Part shown: piece after piece, positions 1 to 4,834 of the stretch
How positions within the stretch are numbered: position 1 is the first letter of the stretch
How the letters are laid out: each line of letters begins with the position of its first letter
Source of the DNA: Polyangia bacterium
GTDB taxonomy: Bacteria; Myxococcota_A; Polyangia; Polyangiales; Polyangiaceae
DNA length: 5,332 bases
Assembly: GCA_030430975.1 (NCBI GenBank)
Contig: JAUIKB010000470.1
Span: 1 to 5,332, forward strand
Reading direction: 5' to 3'
Notes under the pieces: model-generated
Database searches by the model: none
What the model was told of the DNA's origin: nothing
Seen by the model: the letters and a program-made list of their open reading frames with translations, nothing else
Position numbers and translations under genes: made by a program

Positions 1-1
1 C

Positions 2-1003
2 ACGGGCGGCGCGGGCGGCGCGGGCGGCGCGGGCGCGATGGGCGGCGCCGGAGCCGCGGGCGGCAGCGGCGGCACTGGCGGGGGGACGTTTGGCGCGCCG
101 GTGATGCTCGCGACGGGCGAGGATAACCCGACGCGGATCGAGGTCACGTCGACGAACATCTACTGGCTCAATCGCGGGCCGATGCTCGCCGGGTCGCCTG
201 ACGCCGTGCGTCGGCTGTCGCGCGGCGGCGGCGGTCCACAGACGATCGATTCGGGAGCCACCTCTGCGCTCGCCGCAATTCCCGGCGCTGTGTTCTGGGT
301 CAATGGCGATACCGATTCGATGAAGCGGGCGAACGCCGACGGTAGCGGAGCGGTGGCGATCGGAACGGTCTCGGCACAGGTCGCCGACATGGCGATCGTT
401 ATGGATCAGATCTATTGGACCGTATTTGAAGTTCCCGCCAGTTTGCACCGGATGTCGATTTCCGGAGCCAATCCGGCGCAGGTCGGCAGCAGCCAGACAC
501 CGCTCGCCTTCATCGAGTCAAGCGCCGGGTCCCTCTACATCACCGATTTAGGCTCCGGTGGCGTGGGTGAGATCGCGCGGGTTGACTTCAATCCGCCCGA
601 TTCGACGGTGCTGGCTTCTGGACTCGCTCAGCCCTGGGGTCTGGCGGTGGACGCTACCCACGTCTACTTCGTGACGGGCGACGATGGCGTGGTCCACCGT
701 GTGCCGATCGGCGGCGGACAGGATACCGAAATCGCATCGATGCAGGACCGCCCGTATGGCATCGCCGTCGACGATCGATTCGTCTATTGGTCGAATCAGG
801 CCAATGTGCCGGGTATGGGCTGTGACAACGAAAGCGGCGCGATCATGTACGCACCCAAGGCGGGGGGACCCGCCCAGGTGCTCGCAGGCGCTCAAGCCTG
901 CCCCTATCAAATCGCTGTCGATGACTCCGCCGTGTTTTGGGTGAATGCGGGTAAAGAATCCGCTCCAAAGACGGGCTCGGTGATGCGGGTCGCCAAGCAG
1001 TAG
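2..1003 (+). CDS. Predicted seven-bladed beta-propeller protein, probable lipoprotein, 5'-truncated
   Basis: The frame is open through the left edge, so the real start lies upstream. The ATG at 38 sits inside a Gly/Ala-rich linker and is probably not the start. After the linker come seven repeats of about 40-50 residues, each with a hydrophobic-aromatic core. Counted from the Met at 38 they are IYWLN (41), VFWVN (85), IYWTV (125), LYITD (166), VYFVT (209), VYWSN (249) and VFWVN (299). Several are preceded by a GxAVD-type turn (GLAVD, GIAVD, QIAVD) and followed by a short strand such as VHRVPIGGG or VMRVAKQ. This is the pattern of a YWTD/NHL/SMP-30-like seven-bladed propeller. Only two Cys occur (262, 288), in the last two blades, and they could form a disulfide. 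A Gly-rich linker ahead of an exported domain suggests a myxobacterial-type lipoprotein, but the signal peptide is outside the window. No enzyme active site is recognised, so a binding or scaffold role is more likely. The CDS is certain, the fold likely and the function unknown. Confidence 0.88.
   Translation, partial: TGGAGGAGGAGAMGGAGAAGGSGGTGGGTFGAPVMLATGEDNPTRIEVTSTNIYWLNRGPMLAGSPDAVRRLSRGGGGPQTIDSGATSALAAIPGAVFWVNGDTDSMKRANADGSGAVAIGTVSAQVADMAIVMDQIYWTVFEVPASLHRMSISGANPAQVGSSQTPLAFIESSAGSLYITDLGSGGVGEIARVDFNPPDSTVLASGLAQPWGLAVDATHVYFVTGDDGVVHRVPIGGGQDTEIASMQDRPYGIAVDDRFVYWSNQANVPGMGCDNESGAIMYAPKAGGPAQVLAGAQACPYQIAVDDSAVFWVNAGKESAPKTGSVMRVAKQ
4..33 (+). repeat. 9-bp in-frame tandem repeat encoding Gly-Gly-Ala
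   Basis: The unit GGGCGGCGC occurs three times without mismatch (4-12, 13-21, 22-30), followed by a partial fourth copy. It is in frame and encodes consecutive Gly-Gly-Ala triplets, continuing into a Gly/Ala/Ser/Thr stretch to about 90. It serves as a flexible linker between the missing N-terminus and the propeller. Such a tract can change length by replication slippage in whole codons, and it may continue upstream of the window. Confidence 0.85.
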
Positions 1004-1007
1004 TTGT

Positions 1008-3446
1008 TCACGACGGTACGTCGATCGGCGGTGGGCACTGCACGATCAGCGTGCCGGTGTTGTTCGACTCGAGACACTCGAGCGTGTCGTCATCGCTATC
1101 CGCCGAGATGTGCACGGTGATCGAAGTATCGAGGGGCGGGTTGGCCCAGTCGCACGTCACCTCGACGCAGTCGCCAGCAGCCAGCGGCGCGGCGGCGTTA
1201 GCCGTACACACTTCTTGACCCCCGGCGTTCGGATCGCCGTCGTAGAACACGACCTTTGCGTCCTTCCCCATGCCGAGCGTGCCTCGGTTGCAGACGTTCG
1301 CCTTGAGCGGCAAGACCGGGTTGGTCTCCGAACACTCACGACCAAAGTCGCCGCCCTCCGTCGTGATATCGACCGATGGATTATCGCCCAGCTCGTCCTG
1401 CACGTTCTGTCGGAAGTTGTTCAATCCCGGCGTTTCCCAGTTGCGTTTCATGGCGCTGGCCGCCGGGATTGTGCCGTTCGTTTCCACGTTGGTGATCGAG
1501 TACGAGTGCTGATTCCAGATCGGTCGTGAGCCGACCCAATTCCGATCGTCGGCGTAGACGCGCAACCCCGTCCAGGTGGAGAACTTCGGGCGGCAGACCT
1601 TTCCGGTGCCGCCTGAGGCGGCCAGCGGGTCAAAGCAACCCATGTCCGGGTCGCCGCAATCAGCGTCCTGCGTGCAGCGGCACAGTCCGGCATCGCAGCT
1701 GAGGGCCGCGTTTCCGCAGCCGAACTGGGCAGTGCAGCGAATTCCCTCGAATACAGGATCGGTGCTGCCGCAGCCGCCGCCGTTGTAGGGCGACGCCGGG
1801 GTCACCAGTTCGGCTACGAAGTCACCATCGACGTCAGCGACGATCGGCGCTTCGTACCAGGTGGCGCTGGATCGCGGGTGCGACCACACGACGCTGCCGT
1901 CCGCGCCGCTCATTACCCGCAGGTAACATTCGTCGCCGTACACGACTTCCGCGGCGCCGTCGCCTTCAAAGTCGAACACGGTGCTGCCCATGATCGCGCA
2001 GCTGTTCTCGCGGATCGTTTGCTGCCACAGGATTCCGTCGGTCCGCGCCGATGCACACGTGCCGGGTCGGGTCGCGTCACCGCATGCCGGATCGTAAACG
2101 ACGTACTGCGTCGAGCCGACGACGCCAAACTCGGCTGCGTCGTCGCCATCGAAGTCGGCGATCGTGACGTTGCCGCCGTCGCCGCCACCCGGCAGACTCA
2201 GAGGTCCGAAAACGACGTCGCCGCCGATCGATTGAATCCGCACGCTGCCGGGGCTCATGACGACGACCTCGGGTAGTCCGGGCTGGTCACCCGCGGCTCC
2301 GGGGAAATCGCCGAAGTCGCCGACCGCGGTGAAGCCCACGCCGCCTTGGGCCGTGAAATACGGTTCGGGTACGAGCGCGCTGCTACCGGCGTCCCAGGTC
2401 CAGATACTAGCGCCCATCACCAGCTCGAGTTGGTTGTCGTGATCGACGTCTACGACCACCGGCGGCGCGATGTAGCCGCCACCGCACAGCGCCTCGCCCT
2501 GGTTTCCGACCGAGCCGAGTAGCTGCCCGGTGGCGTCGTAAACGACGCCGCCCGCGATCACCTCCGGGTTGCCGTCGCCGGTGAAGTCGGCGAGGGCGAT
2601 CGAGTGCACCTTCGTGGGCGTCGTGTCCGTGGTTTGCCACAGCAGCCTGAAATCGCTTTGCGACGCGTCGTAAGTCCAAGCCGCGACGCCGCCGGCCGTG
2701 ACATGCCCAATCACCTCTGGCTTGCCGTCGCCAGTGATATCGCCGACGGCGAGCGTCGAATCGCTCTTGACCGCTGGCGATCCCATCGTGAACTGCTGCG
2801 AGCATGTCGCGCCATCGATGATCCTGATCGCAGTTCCGCTCGAGCCACTGGACACAAATACGATCGACGGCTTGCTGTTCGGTTCGATGCCGAAGTTGAT
2901 GACGAGCGGATTGGTCGATACCTCGGCCGAATTCGGATAGGGATCACCGGCGGGCGGTCCGGACCACTCGCACTGCTTTTCAACACGGAAGATGCCAGGT
3001 TCACGTGGGTTCGTGCATTCGTCGTTTTTCTCGCCGGGCTCGAACGGGATGCAGCGCCCGACGGCTGCTTCGCATTTGCTGTCGTTCTGGCACTCGCTGC
3101 TGTCGGTGCACGGGCCCAAGTCGTCGACGCAACTTCCGGCGCCTGCCGGGTCCAAGCACAGCTCCTTCGACGTGCAGCAGGTCGCGCCGCACTGCGTCGC
3201 GCAGTCAGCGTCGCCACCCGCGTCGGTCGTGATAGTGCCGCCCATCGCTCCGCTGCCTGCGCCACCACCCGTAGCTGAACCACCGGTTCCGCCCATGATG
3301 CCGCCAGTGCCTCCCCCGGCGACGCTGCCTAAACTCGCGTCGTCGCTGCAGCCGCTCGTTGCGGCCCACGCCACCGCCAGTGCGGCGCTGGTCAAGCAAA
3401 GGAACTGGGTTCGCGCCCGAGGTCGGGATGTCGCGTTGTCGGTCAT
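1008..3446 (-). CDS. Large Cys-rich FG-GAP/VCBS-repeat lipoprotein with CARDB-like C-terminus
   Basis: Predicted exported lipoprotein of 812 residues. The start at 3446 is chosen because the signal peptide follows at once: Arg-rich n-region, hydrophobic core, then TSGC with lipid-bearing Cys33. The frame is open up to 3572, but that start would put 42 basic, non-signal residues in front and overlap the upstream gene by 98 bases. Order of parts: Gly/Thr linker (about 44-74), Cys-rich region with 12 Cys (82-159), seven FG-GAP units with Asp-rich loops at Asp236, 287, 333, 377, 431, 492 and 538 (for example DITGDGKPEV, DFDGDDAAEF, DVDGDFVAEL), a second Cys-rich insert (559-618), a conserved TGLRVY...WNQH...NNFRQNVQ region (622-683), and a CARDB-like beta-sandwich (about 690-806). 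Seven units suggest a seven-bladed propeller that binds calcium. About 35 Cys in the mature protein imply an oxidising, extracytoplasmic location. It is last in the sigma operon, 28 bases after the previous stop; only a weak Shine-Dalgarno (GACGGA) is present, too close to the ATG. Its ligand and role are not known; a surface adhesin or sensor is plausible. Confidence 0.93.
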   Translation of the reverse strand: MTDNATSRPRARTQFLCLTSAALAVAWAATSGCSDDASLGSVAGGGTGGIMGGTGGSATGGGAGSGAMGGTITTDAGGDADCATQCGATCCTSKELCLDPAGAGSCVDDLGPCTDSSECQNDSKCEAAVGRCIPFEPGEKNDECTNPREPGIFRVEKQCEWSGPPAGDPYPNSAEVSTNPLVINFGIEPNSKPSIVFVSSGSSGTAIRIIDGATCSQQFTMGSPAVKSDSTLAVGDITGDGKPEVIGHVTAGGVAAWTYDASQSDFRLLWQTTDTTPTKVHSIALADFTGDGNPEVIAGGVVYDATGQLLGSVGNQGEALCGGGYIAPPVVVDVDHDNQLELVMGASIWTWDAGSSALVPEPYFTAQGGVGFTAVGDFGDFPGAAGDQPGLPEVVVMSPGSVRIQSIGGDVVFGPLSLPGGGDGGNVTIADFDGDDAAEFGVVGSTQYVVYDPACGDATRPGTCASARTDGILWQQTIRENSCAIMGSTVFDFEGDGAAEVVYGDECYLRVMSGADGSVVWSHPRSSATWYEAPIVADVDGDFVAELVTPASPYNGGGCGSTDPVFEGIRCTAQFGCGNAALSCDAGLCRCTQDADCGDPDMGCFDPLAASGGTGKVCRPKFSTWTGLRVYADDRNWVGSRPIWNQHSYSITNVETNGTIPAASAMKRNWETPGLNNFRQNVQDELGDNPSVDITTEGGDFGRECSETNPVLPLKANVCNRGTLGMGKDAKVVFYDGDPNAGGQEVCTANAAAPLAAGDCVEVTCDWANPPLDTSITVHISADSDDDTLECLESNNTGTLIVQCPPPIDVPS
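1011..1054. repeat. Two short inverted repeats at the convergent gene ends
   Basis: CGACG-GTA-CGTCG (1011-1023) and GCACG-ATCAG-CGTGC (1040-1054) can each form a 5-bp stem. They lie just beyond the stop of the + strand propeller gene, inside the 3' end of the - strand lipoprotein gene. Neither is followed by a T run, so they are not convincing intrinsic terminators. They may slow or end transcription from either side, or be chance in GC-rich DNA. Confidence 0.25.
1029..1379 (-). other. CARDB-like C-terminal domain
   Basis: Residues about 690-806 have the CARDB layout: a strand with PLKANVCNRG, then KVVFYDGDP, then LAAGDCVEVTCDW, then ITVHISADSDDDTLECLESNNTG. The final E-C-x-E-x-N-N-T element is typical of CARDB/APHP beta-sandwich domains (usual form: ExxExNN). 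Seven Cys (roughly residues 705-804) suggest internal disulfides. CARDB domains are generally linked to adhesion or ligand binding outside the cell. Confidence 0.7.
1398..1583 (-). other. WNQH / NNFRQNVQ conserved region
   Basis: Residues about 622-683 contain TGLRVYADDRNWVGSRPIWN followed by QHSYSITNV and the block NWETPGLNNFRQNVQ. From memory, this combination recurs between FG-GAP repeats and CARDB-type domains in large secreted proteins of myxobacteria and other environmental bacteria. Its density of Trp, Asn, His and Gln suggests a folded element or binding surface rather than a linker. No function is known to me. Confidence 0.6.
1593..1772 (-). other. Second Cys-rich insert of the lipoprotein
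   Basis: Residues about 559-618 contain 9 Cys, with segments such as CDAGLCRCTQDADCGDPDMGC. It follows directly on the last FG-GAP unit and precedes the WNQH region. It looks like a small EGF- or Dickkopf-like disulfide knot, but no named family can be assigned with confidence. The odd Cys count implies a free Cys or a bridge to another part of the protein. Confidence 0.68.
1803..2912 (-). other. Seven FG-GAP/VCBS-type units, predicted beta-propeller
   Basis: Residues about 179-548. Seven Asp-rich loops with hydrophobic flanks recur every 44-61 residues. Five match the D-x-x-G-D-[GDF] type closely. The third is DVDHDNQLEL, and the fourth is expanded by an insertion (GDFGDFPGAAGDQPGLPEVV). 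In the FG-GAP family such loops bind calcium, as in integrin alpha-chain propellers. A count of seven fits one complete closed propeller. Confidence 0.82.
2970..3203 (-). other. N-terminal Cys-rich region of the lipoprotein
   Basis: Residues about 82-159 hold 12 Cys with spacings such as CATQCGATCC, CTDSSECQNDSKC and CxxxxGRC. This is the style of small disulfide-rich modules in myxobacterial surface proteins. The even number fits six disulfides, although the actual pairing cannot be read from the sequence. Confidence 0.75.
3225..3317 (-). other. Gly/Thr/Ser-rich low-complexity linker of the lipoprotein
   Basis: Residues about 44-74 consist almost entirely of Gly with Thr, Ser, Ala and Met. 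The segment would hold the folded domains away from the membrane anchor. It resembles in composition the linker at the left edge of the window in the convergent gene, but the codon pattern differs, so it is not a copied repeat. Confidence 0.8.
3348..3446 (-). other. Lipoprotein signal peptide and lipobox
   Basis: Residues 1-33 of the FG-GAP protein. A charged n-region (Arg8, Arg10, Arg12) is followed by the hydrophobic core FLCLTSAALAVAWAA and the lipobox TSGC. The -3 position is Thr rather than the usual Leu, so the lipobox is slightly atypical. The residues after Cys33 are Ser-Asp-Asp. Asp at +3 and +4 but not +2 gives no clear inner-membrane retention signal of the E. coli type, and sorting rules in myxobacteria may differ. 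Confidence 0.8.
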
Positions 3447-3474
3447 GTCCGTCAATGTCGGTGTCGACGTGGGA
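3447..3474 (-). other. 28-base gap between membrane-partner gene and lipoprotein gene
   Basis: Short spacer between the TAA at 3475-3477 and the ATG at 3446. It contains no terminator-like hairpin and no strong Shine-Dalgarno; the closest is GACGGA directly before the ATG. The short distance favours co-transcription and possibly translational coupling. Confidence 0.6.
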
Positions 3475-4245
3475 TTATGGATTTTTTTTAGCGTGCTCGA
3501 GATTCTTCGTGTGCGGTGACTTCGGGTAGCGCTTCGTGAACGCATCGGCTTTGGAGCGAGCTGCCTTCGCATTGCCCAGCTTGCGCACCGCTTCGATGGC
3601 GATCACCTCGCGTTCTTGGGTGAGCACGCCGCGCGGGAACCGCCTTCGGTGTTCGTCCGTCAGAGCCTTCGCGCGCGCCGGATCCGTTACGAGCGCCGCC
3701 CGCGCCGAGCGCAGAAGGCGGTGCTCCTCGACCGGATTCGGTGCGGGTGTGGTCGCCGGCGCACGACGCTTCGAGCCGACAGGGGCCCCGGGCGTGCTCG
3801 ACGTGGTGGCTGACGGGATGGGCGCTGTGGGTTCGGCTGTCGAGGCGGCGGTGGCGGATTCCTCGGAGGCCGCTTGAACGGACGCGCTCGGCGCCAGCGC
3901 CGAGCTGGTCGCGGCGGTGTCCGATGGCTGCGGCGCTGGAACGCGACGGCTGATGAACCAACCGCCGATGCCGACTACCCCGACTGCAAACGCGGCCATC
4001 CCAAGCTTCACTCCGACCCGCAGCCCGGCTGTCGGGGCTTGGGTCGTTGCCGTCGGTGGGCGTCCCTGCGCTTCGGGCGGCGGCGCCTCAGAACCGCCCG
4101 GTGGCAGTCCGTCGAAGAACGCCGCGAGCGCCTCGATTCGGTCATCCGACAGCTGGTCGCTCTTGGCCTCGTCGAGCAGGTCCGTCAGCCCAGACGGGGC
4201 GTCGCTCAGCTCGCTTAGGCGCGGCGGATCGTCACTGCCGTTCAT
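3475..4245 (-). CDS. One-pass membrane protein, putative anti-sigma/regulatory partner with TPR-like tail
   Basis: Protein of 256 residues. The start is fixed by the ATGA overlap with the sigma gene. Visible parts are an acidic N-terminal region (residues 1-48, with SDDRIEALAAFFDGL), a Pro/Ala linker, and one membrane segment (about 81-98, LGMAAFAVGVVGIGGWFI). A long Ala/Ser/Thr/Pro-rich stretch (100-170) follows, then a helical tail (172-250). The tail has two TPR-like helix pairs, including EEHRLLRSARAAL, ALTDEHRRRFPRG, EREVIAIEAVRKLGN and ADAFTKRYPKSPHTKNLE; the last resembles the YbgF/BamD type. The protein has no Cys at all, so the zinc motif HxxxCxxC of classic ZAS anti-sigma factors is absent. 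Its position right after an ECF sigma gene and its inside-membrane-outside plan suggest an anti-sigma factor that senses the periplasm or peptidoglycan; this is inference. An alternative is a structural envelope protein controlled by the sigma factor. The last codons run through an A8 tract before TAA. Confidence 0.9.
   Translation of the reverse strand: MNGSDDPPRLSELSDAPSGLTDLLDEAKSDQLSDDRIEALAAFFDGLPPGGSEAPPPEAQGRPPTATTQAPTAGLRVGVKLGMAAFAVGVVGIGGWFISRRVPAPQPSDTAATSSALAPSASVQAASEESATAASTAEPTAPIPSATTSSTPGAPVGSKRRAPATTPAPNPVEEHRLLRSARAALVTDPARAKALTDEHRRRFPRGVLTQEREVIAIEAVRKLGNAKAARSKADAFTKRYPKSPHTKNLEHAKKNP
3482..3489 (-). other. A8 homopolymer in the last codons of the membrane-partner gene
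   Basis: On the coding (-) strand, eight consecutive A follow GCT and encode Lys-Lys-Asn, two codons before the TAA. Homopolymers this long are uncommon in such GC-rich DNA. The frame of the downstream lipoprotein is open across the tract. A +1 shift here (one A fewer, or two more) would bypass the TAA and read straight into the lipoprotein. Confidence 0.75.
4242..4245 (-). other. ATGA start/stop overlap of sigma and partner genes
   Basis: The ATG of the partner gene (4245-4243) overlaps the TGA of the sigma gene (4244-4242). No clear Shine-Dalgarno is seen in the end of the sigma gene, so the partner is probably made by translational coupling. That would keep the two proteins in fixed ratio, as is common for sigma/anti-sigma pairs. 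Confidence 0.9.
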
Positions 4246-4826
4246 GACGGGACCACCACGTCGCTCGGGGCGACTCCGGATCGGCGCAGGCCTTTTTCCA
4301 ACTGTTTACGGGCCGCGTGCAAGCGGTAGTAGGCTGTCTGCAAAGGGCAGCCCGCGAGCTCAGCGATCTCGGTCATGCTGCGCTCTTCGATCTCGAATAA
4401 GACGAATACCACGCGTTGGTCTTCGTCGAGATCGGCGAGCAGTTTCTGCAGTTGACTCCGCGCGTCCTGGCGCCGGATCACGTGCTCCTGGGTAGGCCCG
4501 GTTGGGCGGTCAGGAGGTTCGTGCATGGTGGATTCTCGTCGCTGGGCGGTGCGGCGTCGGTGAGCGGAGGCCACTCGCAAGCAGATCGCGTACAGCCACG
4601 TCGTGATCGATGCGCGCCCCTCAAACTCGCTGAGGCGTCGGTGCACAACGAGAAACACCTCTTGGCAGGCGTCGTCCAGATCGGCTTCAGCAACCCCCAG
4701 GTAGCGCAGGGTGCGGCCCACATAGCCGGCGTGCGCGCGCACCACCTGACCGACGGACCACCGCGTGGCCGTCGGAGGAGTCTTAGCTGAGGCCGTCATC
4801 AACACGCGCCATAGGTGTTCCGCCAC
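4242..4826 (-). CDS. ECF-type RNA polymerase sigma factor (sigma-70 family)
   Basis: Protein of 194 residues, the usual length for an ECF sigma factor that holds only regions 2 and 4. Region 2 covers about 27-92: helix YVGRTLRYLGVAEADLDDAC, core-binding QEVFLVVHRRLSEF, then EGRASITTWLYAICLRVASA and a basic end HRRR for -10 recognition and melting. Region 4 covers about 124-180, with LQKLLADLDEDQRVVFVLFE and a helix-turn-helix MTEIAELAGCPLQTAYYRLH followed by AARKQLEKGL, for the -35 element. The recognition helix has TAYYRLH where many ECF factors have TVKSRLH. The start is uncertain: GTG at 4826 gives 8 bases to the preceding stop, whereas ATG at 4799 would shorten the protein by 9 residues without touching region 2; neither has a good Shine-Dalgarno. 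It directs polymerase to its own regulon, which probably includes this operon. The subgroup and signal cannot be told from the sequence. Confidence 0.95.
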   Translation of the reverse strand: MAEHLWRVLMTASAKTPPTATRWSVGQVVRAHAGYVGRTLRYLGVAEADLDDACQEVFLVVHRRLSEFEGRASITTWLYAICLRVASAHRRRTAQRRESTMHEPPDRPTGPTQEHVIRRQDARSQLQKLLADLDEDQRVVFVLFEIEERSMTEIAELAGCPLQTAYYRLHAARKQLEKGLRRSGVAPSDVVVPS

Positions 4827-4834
4827 CGACGACT

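Noticed and set aside
4..33. CRISPR-like or regulatory repeat at the left edge
   Set aside because: The 9-bp units are contiguous without spacers and in frame as Gly-Gly-Ala codons, so this is a coding linker.
548..910. 120-residue open frame on the - strand opposite the propeller gene
   Set aside because: No domain and His/Arg-rich shadow composition, while the + strand frame shows seven regular repeats.
1011..1054. Bidirectional intrinsic terminator between the convergent genes
   Set aside because: Stems are only 5 bp and no T run follows on either strand. Kept only as low-confidence inverted repeats.
2604..3278. 224-residue open frame on the + strand, antisense to the lipoprotein gene
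   Set aside because: Arg/Ala-rich composition with no recognisable domain. It lies opposite a gene with clear domains; long antisense frames are expected in GC-rich DNA.
3447..3572. Upstream start at 3572 for the lipoprotein
   Set aside because: It would add 42 basic residues before a well-formed lipoprotein signal and overlap the preceding gene by 98 bases. The ATG at 3446 puts the signal peptide at the N-terminus.
3917..4495. 192-residue open frame on the + strand across the sigma and partner genes
   Set aside because: Ser/Arg/Pro-rich translation typical of a shadow frame. The - strand genes beneath it have clear ECF and membrane-protein features.
4817..4821. GGAAC on the - strand as an ECF -35 box for the sigma gene
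   Set aside because: It lies inside the start of the sigma gene. A transcript start at normal distance would fall after both candidate start codons, and no matching -10 is evident.
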